From PVC group bacterium (GTDB taxonomy: Bacteria; GCA-001730085; JADFSZ01), in NCBI GenBank assembly GCA_022560555.1, contig JADFSZ010000024.1:1-13349 (forward strand): a stretch of DNA of 13,349 nt, written 5' to 3'. Position 1 is the first letter of the stretch. Each line of letters starts with the position of its first letter. The notes under the pieces are model-generated. The model saw only the letters and a program-made list of their open reading frames with translations. It was not told where the DNA came from and did not search any database. The position numbers and the translations under genes were made by a program. Of this stretch, positions 1 through 7,324 are shown in pieces.

Positions 1-1428
1 ACCACTAGAAAGGTGACTTTCACGACTGTTATAGTCCAAATATTGAAGTACATGATCAGTATACGTCACACCATAAACTGTCTTCCATATTTGATCTATT
101 TTTTTACATATTTCTGGTTCATCGATTTTGGCGAGCCAATTCTCTCCGGAATTATGCTGTTCGATCAAAAACCAAAAAAAGGAGAAATGCACCGGGATCA
201 ATTTCACTGGATCCGAAGTATGATTATCACCAAACTGGATTACTAAATGATTTTGAGGGATTTTAGGTTCTAATCCTTCGTAAATTACAAGCTCGATATT
301 TGTAATTGTGTCCCAAGTGTATTGCTCATTCCATATTTTATCAGTTTCTTGTGGAGCCTTGTATGGATATTTCTTTAATTCATTTAAGTAAGATTCTAAG
401 TTCAATTTTTTAGACTGCTTTATCATTATCTCCAATATTTCATTTAATTCCTCTATGTCTTCAGTGGCTCCTTGAAATTCAATTATTAATCTATGCTTAC
501 ACAATTCCATTACAGAACCCAATGTTCCAATATTCAAAGGGATTTTCATAAGTCCGTCATAGAGGAGGCGGTTTTCTTTTAATGTGAACCTAAATTCATC
601 CCACGTTTCAATAGCGGCATTAATCTGATCTTGCTCTGCTTGGGAATAAAGAAGCACAGCATATGCTGAGGCAATTGTCTGACTGTCTACTGATGAATGT
701 GTCATTGAATCAATGGCACGTCTTATAGGTAAGTTCACGTCCTTAAAGCGTTCTAAAAAATGGTATGAAACAGCCCTTATTAGATGGATTTCTCCATTAT
801 TGGGATCAAGCTGTTCAGCATTATCTAAGTGCTTTAGGGCATCAGCGTAATTTTCTTTTACTATTGCGGAGCGCGCTAATTTACAAATCGCTGAGACATT
901 TAGTTGATCAATGAGTAATATCTTGTCGGCTATTTTCTTCATCCGAATCCAGTCGTGTAGTTCTGTATAACATCTCAATAGAATTTCTAAATTTTCAATA
1001 TTCTTCGGGTGTTTTCTTTCATATTTCCGGGATATTTTAATCGCTAATTTGAATTGAACACCATTATGTAAATTCCTTGCGATAACATCTAATGGGAATT
1101 TGAGTTTTTCCATTTTCTTTACTTCATCTTCAATTCTAGGCAAATTCTGGGTCAGTAGATAATAGTGAAATTCAAGATAACTTAGAATTTTATCAGGAGG
1201 ATTAAATTTCAGTAAACCAGATTTTAAAATATCAAAGTAATCATCACGTTCATCTCCGACAAAACATGATATTATAACACCGACTGTCATAAAATTTAGT
1301 TGAGGTTTCTCTTCTAAAAGTGACCATAATAACTTAAATCCTTTATCAACATTACCAGCGAGAAAAGATTTCGTTACTTTTGCCTCATTTTTTTGATAAC
1401 CTTTGAAATTTAATTTAGAATTAGCCAT
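1..1428 (-). CDS. Tetratricopeptide-like protein, 3' end outside the window
   Basis: Reading the - strand from an ATG at 1428 gives 476 codons with no stop to the left edge, so the gene is real but its C-terminus is missing. The product is soluble, with no signal peptide or membrane segment. It is mostly amphipathic helices. The clearest tetratricopeptide unit is at residues about 193-226, with the pattern NYADALKHLDNAEQLDPN followed by a second helix. Less regular helical pairs flank it, about 145-190 and 250-290. Residues about 405-452 form a separate region (HFSFFWFLIEQH...NWL...IWKTVYG) whose spacing of aromatic residues suggests a small winged-helix-like domain; that is a guess from pattern only. 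The codons are much more AT-rich than those of the urea genes. An in-frame TTG lies three codons upstream, with AGGA about six bases before it, so the start is uncertain. It is transcribed divergently from the urt genes and has no evident link to urea. Molecular function is unknown. Confidence 0.85.
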   Translation of the reverse strand, partial: MANSKLNFKGYQKNEAKVTKSFLAGNVDKGFKLLWSLLEEKPQLNFMTVGVIISCFVGDERDDYFDILKSGLLKFNPPDKILSYLEFHYYLLTQNLPRIEDEVKKMEKLKFPLDVIARNLHNGVQFKLAIKISRKYERKHPKNIENLEILLRCYTELHDWIRMKKIADKILLIDQLNVSAICKLARSAIVKENYADALKHLDNAEQLDPNNGEIHLIRAVSYHFLERFKDVNLPIRRAIDSMTHSSVDSQTIASAYAVLLYSQAEQDQINAAIETWDEFRFTLKENRLLYDGLMKIPLNIGTLGSVMELCKHRLIIEFQGATEDIEELNEILEIMIKQSKKLNLESYLNELKKYPYKAPQETDKIWNEQYTWDTITNIELVIYEGLEPKIPQNHLVIQFGDNHTSDPVKLIPVHFSFFWFLIEQHNSGENWLAKIDEPEICKKIDQIWKTVYGVTYTDHVLQYLDYNSRESHLSSG

Positions 1429-1508
1429 TTGAATCAAATATTATCCTAAAATACATATGTAATGTTCAACATTTATTAAATAAAGTGCCATTTTAATGAA
1501 ATTAGCTA

Positions 1509-1537
1509 TTGACATAGCTTCTTTAATTTCATATACT
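1509..1537 (+). promoter_or_regulatory. Sigma-70-type promoter reading toward urtA
   Basis: TTGACA at 1509-1514 and TATACT at 1532-1537 are separated by exactly 17 bases, a nearly perfect housekeeping promoter. Transcription would start near 1544, about 95 bases before the ATG of the truncated urtA, and could drive the whole urt-ure unit. The match is sequence-based only. AT-rich DNA produces chance hits, but an exact -35 box, optimal spacing and 5 of 6 in the -10 box is uncommon. Confidence 0.65.
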
Positions 1538-1545
1538 TAAGTATA
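1532..1545. promoter_or_regulatory. 14-base perfect palindrome over the -10 box
   Basis: TATACTTAAGTATA reads the same on both strands and covers the whole -10 hexamer of the rightward promoter and the probable start site. A dimeric regulator bound here would block polymerase, so it is a candidate operator. No regulator gene is in the window, and an AT-only core makes a chance palindrome possible. Confidence 0.35.
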
Positions 1546-1550
1546 AATAT

Positions 1551-1571
1551 AAGGAGGATTTCAAACTCCTT
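1551..1571 (+). other. Hairpin enclosing an orphan Shine-Dalgarno
   Basis: AAGGAG at 1551-1556 pairs with CTCCTT at 1566-1571 around a nine-base loop. The left arm continues into AAGGAGG, an excellent ribosome binding site, but no ATG, GTG or TTG follows at a usable distance. It lies directly after the predicted transcription start. It may be the leftover translation start of a gene lost in the rearrangement, or a leader stem-loop. Confidence 0.4.
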
Positions 1572-1640
1572 AATCTATAAAAACTTCTAGTCAATCTATT
1601 GCCTTTACGGCGATAAAATAACCAATTATGGAAATAAAAC

Positions 1641-2420
1641 ATGCAAAAAATCTATGAAACTAGTGATTTCTATTTCGTGGCCTTTCTTCATTCCAAAGGA
1701 GTGAGTGATGACGATATTTTGGAGCAATACACACCCTTTGGACACAGCGATTACCAAACCATTGTTGCCAATATTAAGAAATTTGCCGCAAAGAAGCAGA
1801 CAGCGGTTATTTCAACCATCAATGGGGATTCCAATGTTCCCTTTTATAAGGAACTTGCGAACCAAGGAATCAAAGCAGAAGATATTCCCGTTATTGCTTT
1901 TTCCGTTGGAGAGGAAGAATTGCGCGGTGTGGACACCTCTTCCCTCGTAGGACATTTAGCTGCGTGGAATTACTTTATGTCCATTGAAACTCCTGAGAAC
2001 AAAAAGTTTATAGCTAAATGGAAGGACTATGTGAAAAAACATAATCTTCCCGGAGGAGAAAAAAGAGTGACCAATGACCCGATGGAAGCAACGTATATCG
2101 GTATGCACATGTGGGCCCAGGCGGTCGAACAGGCAAGAACGACTAATATCGATGCTGTCCGTCAAGCCCTTGGGCATCAGACCTTTCGAGCCCCGTCAGG
2201 CTATACCATTACCATGGATGCTAAGAATCATCATTTGCATAAACCGGTAATCATTGCGGAAATTAGAGCAGACGGCCAGTTTGATATTGTTTGGGAAACA
2301 GAGGGACCGATTCGGGCTGAGGCTTGGAGTCCTTATCTTCCTGACAGTGCAAAAAAAGTTGCTGATTGGACTTATCCATGGGTAAGCGGTAATGGAACGG
2401 AACCAAGGTTTTCAGATTAA
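1641..2420 (+). CDS. urtA: Urea ABC transporter substrate-binding protein, N-terminally truncated
   Basis: The 259-residue product matches the C-terminal part of UrtA, the periplasmic urea receptor. Recognisable UrtA segments run in order: TPFGHSDYQTIV (about 31-42), STINGDSNVPFYKEL (about 58-72), IAFSVGEEELRGVD (about 85-98), GHLAAWNYFMS, NDPMEATYIGMHMW, and the APSGYTITMDAKNHHLHKP stretch (about 184-202). UrtA proteins are usually about 400 residues or more. The signal peptide and the first lobe are absent here. Family similarity begins near AFLHSKGV (residues 14-21); the residues before it do not look like UrtA. The ATG has only a weak ribosome site (TGGAAA). Without a signal peptide the product could not reach the periplasm, so this is probably a broken gene, unless the left junction is an assembly error or an intact copy lies elsewhere. 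The fragment itself shows no frameshift or stop. Confidence 0.9.
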   Translation: MQKIYETSDFYFVAFLHSKGVSDDDILEQYTPFGHSDYQTIVANIKKFAAKKQTAVISTINGDSNVPFYKELANQGIKAEDIPVIAFSVGEEELRGVDTSSLVGHLAAWNYFMSIETPENKKFIAKWKDYVKKHNLPGGEKRVTNDPMEATYIGMHMWAQAVEQARTTNIDAVRQALGHQTFRAPSGYTITMDAKNHHLHKPVIIAEIRADGQFDIVWETEGPIRAEAWSPYLPDSAKKVADWTYPWVSGNGTEPRFSD

Positions 2421-2448
2421 AGGTAGTATCCATTTATGAAAGGGTTAA

Positions 2449-2481
2449 GAGTTTCTCCTGAAAAACATTCAGGAGAAACTC
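2449..2481 (+). other. Strong 14-bp hairpin between urtA and urtB
   Basis: GAGTTTCTCCTGAA at 2449-2462 pairs perfectly with TTCAGGAGAAACTC at 2468-2481 around a five-base loop. No run of T follows, so it is not a classical intrinsic terminator. Its place between a binding-protein gene and its permease gene fits a known arrangement in which such stems protect the upstream message and lower expression of the downstream genes. That role is inferred. The rest of the 2421-2574 gap shows only two copies of ATTCCTCTG spaced 13 bases apart (2506-2514, 2519-2527). Confidence 0.7.
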
Positions 2482-2574
2482 ACCTACCCATCCTGGAAAA
2501 AAATCATTCCTCTGAAAAATTCCTCTGGATGTAGGTACGATGTTTACGTTAAAATGAGACTTTTAAGGGATGAT

Positions 2575-4218
2575 ATGTACTTCCAAAGGAAAAATAGAAT
2601 AGGAATTATTCTCTGCGGTATTTTTGTCTTTTCGATCCTGATTGTATCCAGGGCATGGGGAAACGAATTAGACGAAGTTATTGGGCATCTCGGTTCTAAA
2701 AAAATAAAAGAAATCAAACAAGCTATTCAAGACATAGCACGAATGGATCAACCCCAAGTCCTGCCAACCCTCTTCGCTCTCAAGGATCGTCATCTCAGAG
2801 TCGATGAACAAGGACAGCTCTTTATCCTCAGTGATGATGAAACCACTCTGATTAATGCCATTACGAAGGAAAAAGTATCCGCAGAGGATCGGCAGCTTCG
2901 TATCCCCCGTATCAACAATTCTGTGAGACGTCTTTTATCTCCTGTTATAGCGCAATTGCAGCTTCAATCCGATGATCCCTCTATCCGCTTGGAAGCGGCC
3001 AAAGAATTAAGCAGGAAGGGAAAACTCACTGAAGATGCCGTTCTAGCGATACGTGTGGGTATCCATAAAGAACAAAATCGTAAGATTAAAAATATATTAC
3101 ATTTGGCATTAGCAAGAATCGACCTTGCCTCCGGAGATATGGATCAACGTATTCGTGCGATCGAACGGATCGGGGAGGCCGGGAACCTTCAATTTAAAAG
3201 TGTTCTTGAAAAGATACTGATTCAAAACGAAGATGCCTCCTATCCGGAGCCCGAAGAACGTATCCGGCAGGCGGCCAAGAAGGCCATCGCGGCCATAAAT
3301 CTCAAGCAGACCATCGTAACCCAGGCCGGAAACTTGTTTTATGGATTAAGTTTAGGAAGCGTTTTGCTCCTCACAGCTCTGGGACTGGCCATTACGTTTG
3401 GACTCATGGGGGTAATCAATATGGCCCATGGCGAAATGCTGATGTTGGGCGCGTATTCAACATATGTGATTCAAAACATTTTTAACACGTATCTTCCAAA
3501 TTATTTTGATTGGTATCCTTTGTTTGCTATCCCGGTTGCTTTTTTTGTAACGGCTATTGTCGGTATAATTTTAGAGCGAACCGTCATTCGGCATCTTTAT
3601 ACTCGCCCCTTGGAAACATTGCTTGCCACATGGGGTGTTAGCCTCATCATCATACAAACTGTGCGTCTCATTTTTGGCGCACAAAATGTTGAAGTGGCCA
3701 ATCCGAATTGGTTGTCCGGTGGTATAGAAGTGATGCCGGGCCTTGTTTTAACTTACAACCGCATCGCCATTATTATTTTTGCCGTGCTTGTTGTTTTTCT
3801 CGTTTGGTATATTTTGCAAAGGACGCGTTTGGGATTACAGGTGCGTGCTGTGACCCAGAATCGTTCTATGGCTGCGAGTATGGGGATTTCAACAGCAAAA
3901 ATCGATATGTGGGCCTTTGGTCTGGGAAGCGGGGTTGCGGGATTAGGCGGCGTTGCTTTATCGCAGCTTACCAACGTGGGACCGGAGTTAGGGCAGTTGT
4001 ATATTATTGATTCGTTTATGGTTGTTGTCCTGGGTGGTGTTGGCAAAATCATCGGGACTGTTGTTGGGGCCCTTGGTTTAGGAATTGCTAATAAATTTTT
4101 AGAACCTGTGTCCGGGGCTGTCCTGGGTAAAATTTTTATTTTAATTTTTATCATTTTATTCATTCAAAAATTTCCACAGGGTATATTTTCTCTGAAAGGA
4201 AGAGACGTTGAAAATTAA
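2575..4218 (+). CDS. urtB: Urea ABC transporter permease UrtB, long form
   Basis: UrtB is one of two inner-membrane subunits that form the urea channel of the branched-chain amino-acid (LivH) permease family. The 547-residue product has a signal-like hydrophobic segment at about 9-25, probably cut near AWG-N30. A helical HEAT-like region follows at about 31-245 and should lie in the periplasm. The LivH-type membrane domain runs from about 250 to the end. Family marks include INMAHGE at 281-287, RTRLGLQVRAVTQNRSMA, and VVVLGGVGKIIGTVVGAL near the C-terminus. The N-terminal extension is a feature of the proteobacterial long form of UrtB, not an artefact. I chose the ATG at 2575 because AAGGGA precedes it by four bases; an ATG seven codons earlier (2554) has no good ribosome site. 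The last 11 bases overlap urtC, implying coupled translation. Confidence 0.93.
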   Translation: MYFQRKNRIGIILCGIFVFSILIVSRAWGNELDEVIGHLGSKKIKEIKQAIQDIARMDQPQVLPTLFALKDRHLRVDEQGQLFILSDDETTLINAITKEKVSAEDRQLRIPRINNSVRRLLSPVIAQLQLQSDDPSIRLEAAKELSRKGKLTEDAVLAIRVGIHKEQNRKIKNILHLALARIDLASGDMDQRIRAIERIGEAGNLQFKSVLEKILIQNEDASYPEPEERIRQAAKKAIAAINLKQTIVTQAGNLFYGLSLGSVLLLTALGLAITFGLMGVINMAHGEMLMLGAYSTYVIQNIFNTYLPNYFDWYPLFAIPVAFFVTAIVGIILERTVIRHLYTRPLETLLATWGVSLIIIQTVRLIFGAQNVEVANPNWLSGGIEVMPGLVLTYNRIAIIIFAVLVVFLVWYILQRTRLGLQVRAVTQNRSMAASMGISTAKIDMWAFGLGSGVAGLGGVALSQLTNVGPELGQLYIIDSFMVVVLGGVGKIIGTVVGALGLGIANKFLEPVSGAVLGKIFILIFIILFIQKFPQGIFSLKGRDVEN

Positions 4219-5335
4219 CCGGCTTGATTATATGAAACAACGTATTCATGAGATGCATACGCCCAAAGGATGGGGTCTTATGGGATTGATGGGGAGTATC
4301 ATGATCATCGCTGTTCCTCTTTTGAATATCTTGCCATCGTCGGAATCTTTTTTTTATATTCCGGATTATTTGGTTACGTTATTTGGTAAGATCCTTTGCT
4401 ATGCTCTTGTGGCGCTTGCCTTAGATTTAGTGTGGGGATATACGGGTATATTGAGTTTGGGGCATGGCCTTTTCTTTGCCTTGGGCGGGTATGCGATGGG
4501 AATGCATTTGATGCGGAATATCGGAACCGAAGGGGTTTACAAAAGCGCACTTCCTGATTTTATGGTCTTTTTGGATTGGAAGGAACTTCCCTGGTATTGG
4601 CATGGATTTGACAAATTCCCTTTTGCGATGCTCATGGTGATTCTGGTCCCGGGTGTTCTGGCTTGGGTGTTCGGTTTTTTTGCTTTTCGCTCACGTATCA
4701 AGGGCGTTTACTTTGCGATTGTTACCCAGGCCTTGACCTTTGCGGCTATGCTCCTTTTCTTTCGGAACAATACCGGATTTGGCGGAAATAATGGCTTGAC
4801 CGACTTTAAACGTATCCTTGGGTTTTCACTGCAAGACCCTTCGACAAAGCTCGGCCTGTATGTTCTCACAGGACTTGTTCTTATAATCTTTTATATTTTT
4901 GCACGCTTTATTGTGACGAGTAAGTTGGGGCGGATCATCAGGGCCATCCGTGATGCTGAAAACAGGGTTATCTTTTCCGGTTATGATGCCTTTAAATTTA
5001 AACTCTTCATCTGGACTTTATCGGCCGTGGTGTGCGGTATTGCCGGAGCCCTTTATGTTCCGCAAGTCGGGATCATCAATCCCAGTGAGATGCAGCCATC
5101 CAACTCGATTGAAATCGTGATTTGGGTCGCGATTGGCGGACGAGGAACCCTCTTGGGGCCTATCCTGGGAGCGATTGTTGTCAACGGAGCCAAAAGCTGG
5201 TTTACTGTGGCTTATCCGGAATTTTGGCTGTATTTTTTAGGGGGGCTGTTTGTTCTTGTCACGGTATTTTTACCTCGGGGGCTCATCGGAATTTTGTCAC
5301 AAAAAAACAAGGAGCCTCTCCGTGGCCGCACTTAA
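4208..5335 (+). CDS. urtC: Urea ABC transporter permease UrtC
   Basis: UrtC is the second membrane subunit (LivM family) and pairs with UrtB to carry urea across the inner membrane. The 375-residue product has a short cytoplasmic N-terminus and then about eight to ten hydrophobic segments. The conserved LSLGHGLFFALGGYAMG motif is at 82-98, NNTGFGGNNGLT lies mid-protein, and IVIWVAIGGRGTLLGPILGA comes near the end. Length is normal for the family. The best start is a TTG at 4208, with AAGGA seven bases upstream and an 11-base overlap with urtB. An in-frame ATG at 4232 lacks a ribosome site and is the alternative. The 3' end overlaps urtD by 14 bases. Confidence 0.93.
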   Translation: MKINRLDYMKQRIHEMHTPKGWGLMGLMGSIMIIAVPLLNILPSSESFFYIPDYLVTLFGKILCYALVALALDLVWGYTGILSLGHGLFFALGGYAMGMHLMRNIGTEGVYKSALPDFMVFLDWKELPWYWHGFDKFPFAMLMVILVPGVLAWVFGFFAFRSRIKGVYFAIVTQALTFAAMLLFFRNNTGFGGNNGLTDFKRILGFSLQDPSTKLGLYVLTGLVLIIFYIFARFIVTSKLGRIIRAIRDAENRVIFSGYDAFKFKLFIWTLSAVVCGIAGALYVPQVGIINPSEMQPSNSIEIVIWVAIGGRGTLLGPILGAIVVNGAKSWFTVAYPEFWLYFLGGLFVLVTVFLPRGLIGILSQKNKEPLRGRT

Positions 5336-6161
5336 TTACATTCGTAATATCCTTCGTCGAGACCGCGTTTTTGAATTTATGATACCGAAACCGGTCAAGA
5401 ATCCAAAGCTTCGTATCGGACAGGGATGCCTTTTATATGTCGAAGGAGTCACGGTGAGTTTTGATGGATTCAAAGCACTCGATGATTTGAATCTCTATAT
5501 CGATGACGGAGAGCTGCGATGTATTATCGGCCCGAATGGTGCCGGGAAAACCACTCTGATGGATGTGATTACCGGAAAGACGTTGCCCGAAGAAGGAAGC
5601 GTTCTTTTTGGTCAGAACATCGATCTGCTAAAGATGAAAGAACAGGAGATTGTCGAGGCCGGCATCGGACGGAAATTTCAGAGACCAACAGTATTTCAGG
5701 AACTCACCGTTATGGAGAATCTGGAGCTGGCGATGCATACCGACAAAAAAGTATGGCATAGCCTTTTCACTTATTTGTCCGAAAAACAATTGGAGCGAAT
5801 CGAAGAAATCCTGGAGTTTCTGGCGCTTCAAGATCACCGACATCAAACCGCGGGCTTGTTGAGTCACGGGCAAAAACAATGGCTCGAAATCGGGATGCTT
5901 TTGATGCAGAATCCGAAACTTCTTTTTCTCGATGAACCGGTTGCGGGTATGACGCCGCATGAAATCGAACGGACTGGGGAGTTGTTATCTTCAATGGTCC
6001 CGGAACATACGGTGGTTGTAATCGACCATGATATGGATTTTATCCGGTCCATTGCCAAAAGAGTTACGGTTCTCCATGAGGGACATGTTTTGGCCGAAGG
6101 CAGTATGAAAGATATACAAAGCAATCCTCAAGTGATTGAAGTGTACTTGGGAGAGGAATGA
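5322..6161 (+). CDS. urtD: Urea ABC transporter ATP-binding protein UrtD
   Basis: UrtD is one of two cytoplasmic ATPases (LivG family) that power urea import. Numbered from the GTG at 5322, the 279-residue product has Walker A GPNGAGKT at 70-77, the signature LSHGQKQ at 180-186, Walker B LLFLDEP at 200-206 and the switch histidine in VIDHDMDF at His235. The family-typical opening VSFDGFKALDDL...DDGELRCIIG precedes Walker A. The GTG start has AAGGAG seven bases upstream and overlaps urtC by 14 bases. Longer in-frame reading to 5250 would run deep into urtC and is not needed, and an ATG at 5379 is a possible alternative. About 20 extra basic residues before the usual family start are unusual but may simply reflect the coupled start. 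Confidence 0.93.
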   Translation: MAALNYIRNILRRDRVFEFMIPKPVKNPKLRIGQGCLLYVEGVTVSFDGFKALDDLNLYIDDGELRCIIGPNGAGKTTLMDVITGKTLPEEGSVLFGQNIDLLKMKEQEIVEAGIGRKFQRPTVFQELTVMENLELAMHTDKKVWHSLFTYLSEKQLERIEEILEFLALQDHRHQTAGLLSHGQKQWLEIGMLLMQNPKLLFLDEPVAGMTPHEIERTGELLSSMVPEHTVVVIDHDMDFIRSIAKRVTVLHEGHVLAEGSMKDIQSNPQVIEVYLGEE

Positions 6162-6856
6162 TGCTTGAAATTGCGAATCTGAACCAGTATTATGGCGAAA
6201 GTCATACCTTGTGGGATATCCATTTAAATCTTCCCAAAGGTGTTTGTACCTGTCTTATGGGACGAAACGGAGCCGGAAAGACGACATTATTGAAATCTCT
6301 CATGGGACTTCACCCCATCAAAACAGGGCAGGTGAATTTTGATGGGACGGATATCACTCATATTCCTACCTATCGTAAAGTTCGTTTAGGTATTGGCTAT
6401 GTGCCGCAAGGCAGAGAAATCTTTTCACAGCTTACCGTAGAAGAAAACCTGCGTTTGGGGCTAACGGTGCAAAACCAGTGGCATAAAGAGATTCCTGATA
6501 AGATCTATGACCTTTTTCCTGACCTCAAAAAAATGTTAAATCGCCGTGGCGGGAATCTTTCCGGAGGGCAGCAGCAGCAGTTGTCGATTGCGCGTGCGCT
6601 TGTGGCCAATCCAAAATTTTTAATCCTTGACGAACCAACTGAAGGGATTCAGCCGAATATTGTTCATCAAATCGGGGAGGTCATTGAATATTTGTGTAAG
6701 AAAGCGGAAATGACGATTCTTTTGGTTGAGCAAAAACTGGCGTTTGCCCGTCGGACAGCGCAGCATTTTTGCATCATGGATAAAGGATATATGGTTGCTG
6801 CAGACAGAATAGATGCTTTAGATGATCAACTGATTCAAAAACATCTCAGAGTATAG
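6158..6856 (+). CDS. urtE: Urea ABC transporter ATP-binding protein UrtE
   Basis: UrtE is the second ATPase (LivF family) and pairs with UrtD on the inner face of the membrane. In the 232-residue product Walker A is GRNGAGKT at 35-42, the Q-loop region is YVPQGREIFSQLTVEENL at 81-98, the signature LSGGQQQQ is at 134-141 and Walker B FLILDEPTEG is at 154-163. The usual switch histidine is glutamine in LLVEQKL, as is common in LivF/UrtE proteins. The ATG overlaps the urtD stop by four bases (ATGA), so translation is coupled; the next codon is also ATG. The stop TAG at 6854 runs into a 13-base tandem repeat. Confidence 0.94.
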   Translation: MMLEIANLNQYYGESHTLWDIHLNLPKGVCTCLMGRNGAGKTTLLKSLMGLHPIKTGQVNFDGTDITHIPTYRKVRLGIGYVPQGREIFSQLTVEENLRLGLTVQNQWHKEIPDKIYDLFPDLKKMLNRRGGNLSGGQQQQLSIARALVANPKFLILDEPTEGIQPNIVHQIGEVIEYLCKKAEMTILLVEQKLAFARRTAQHFCIMDKGYMVAADRIDALDDQLIQKHLRV

Positions 6857-6906
6857 TTAAAAAAGATAGTTAAAAAGAAAAGTTAAAAAGAAGAGTTAAA
6901 AAGAAA
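6855..6906 (+). repeat. Four tandem 13-base repeats leading into a ribosome site
   Basis: Four consecutive units of the form AGTTAAAAAGAAA begin at 6855, 6868, 6881 and 6894. The first differs by two substitutions near its end and the third by its last base. The first unit overlaps the urtE stop codon, and the last merges into AAAGGAG, the ribosome site of the next gene. Each unit contains TAA, and because 13 is not a multiple of three, the array puts stops in all forward frames. It probably arose by slippage of a ribosome-site-like segment. Copy number may vary between strains and could tune translation of the downstream gene. Confidence 0.85.
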
Positions 6907-6919
6907 GGAGCGAAACCGT

Positions 6920-7312
6920 ATGAAGCGGATATTTTTGTTTGTTGTCATCCTGTTGACAGGAATCTTATTGTGTTTGCCCAGACCATCTTTTGCCCATGGT
7001 CTTCACTTTCATTCTTTAGAAGACATGGCCGCGCATATTGAAGGGCATCTTTTAGAGCTGGAAATCCTTGTAGCATCCAAGAGGGATCATCAGGAAGAGA
7101 TTTTTGAAAAAAGCCTGGAAATCCATCGCCATGCCTTAGATTATCATAGATATGTCAGGCATTTACAAAATAGTTCACCTCGACACGCTGGTTTCAACGC
7201 CCTGGTGATGGGAGCTGAACAGTTAATCAAAAAGTCGGAACAAAACGATGTCTTTCAGATGATCTTTGTCATGAATGACATGTTAGAAATTATCCCGCTG
7301 AATCCGGCGTAG
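6920..7312 (+). CDS. Small secreted histidine-rich protein, candidate nickel-binding
   Basis: I do not recognise this 130-residue protein. Residues 1-25 form a good Sec signal peptide: KR, a hydrophobic core to about 19, then SFA before the predicted cut. The mature chain would begin with histidine and read HGLHFHS, followed by H39 and H43. In all, 11 histidines fall in 105 mature residues (26, 29, 31, 39, 43, 57, 69, 71, 76, 81, 89). The mature part looks helical, with EExxFEKSLEIHRHALDYHRYVRHL as a likely amphipathic helix. A cysteine at 18 inside the core is not in a proper lipobox. The gene has AAAGGAG nine bases before its ATG and sits between the urea transporter and the urease genes. 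The likely guess is a periplasmic metal binder serving the nickel urease; that is inference from composition and location. Confidence 0.85.
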   Translation: MKRIFLFVVILLTGILLCLPRPSFAHGLHFHSLEDMAAHIEGHLLELEILVASKRDHQEEIFEKSLEIHRHALDYHRYVRHLQNSSPRHAGFNALVMGAEQLIKKSEQNDVFQMIFVMNDMLEIIPLNPA

Positions 7313-7324
7313 GAAAATGGAATT

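Larger units (their letters stand above)
1429..1640. other. Divergent intergenic region, AT-rich
   Basis: This is the only regulatory-looking stretch at the left of the locus. It lies between the divergent tetratricopeptide gene and the truncated urtA. It holds a rightward promoter, a palindrome over its -10 box and a short hairpin containing an orphan Shine-Dalgarno sequence (listed separately). On the - strand a TAATAT box sits immediately before the ATG at 1428. If it is a -10 element, the leftward transcript would be almost leaderless, but no -35 box lies at a normal distance. I see no coding frame of note and no remnant of the missing urtA 5' end here. Confidence 0.6.

Noticed and set aside
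1429-1640. Integron-type recombination site at the junction
   Set aside because: I looked for core-site sequences and paired arms and found none; no integrase is visible.
3753-4163. - strand open frame opposite urtB
   Set aside because: Proline- and threonine-rich antisense shadow of the hydrophobic UrtB membrane helices.
5250-5321. Extending UrtD upstream to an in-frame ATG at 5250
   Set aside because: It would overlap urtC by over 80 bases in another frame and has no family similarity; GTG at 5322 has an ideal ribosome site.
6962-6976. Cys18 of the His-rich protein as a lipoprotein site
   Set aside because: ILLC does not fit the usual lipobox, and a clean SFA cleavage site follows it.
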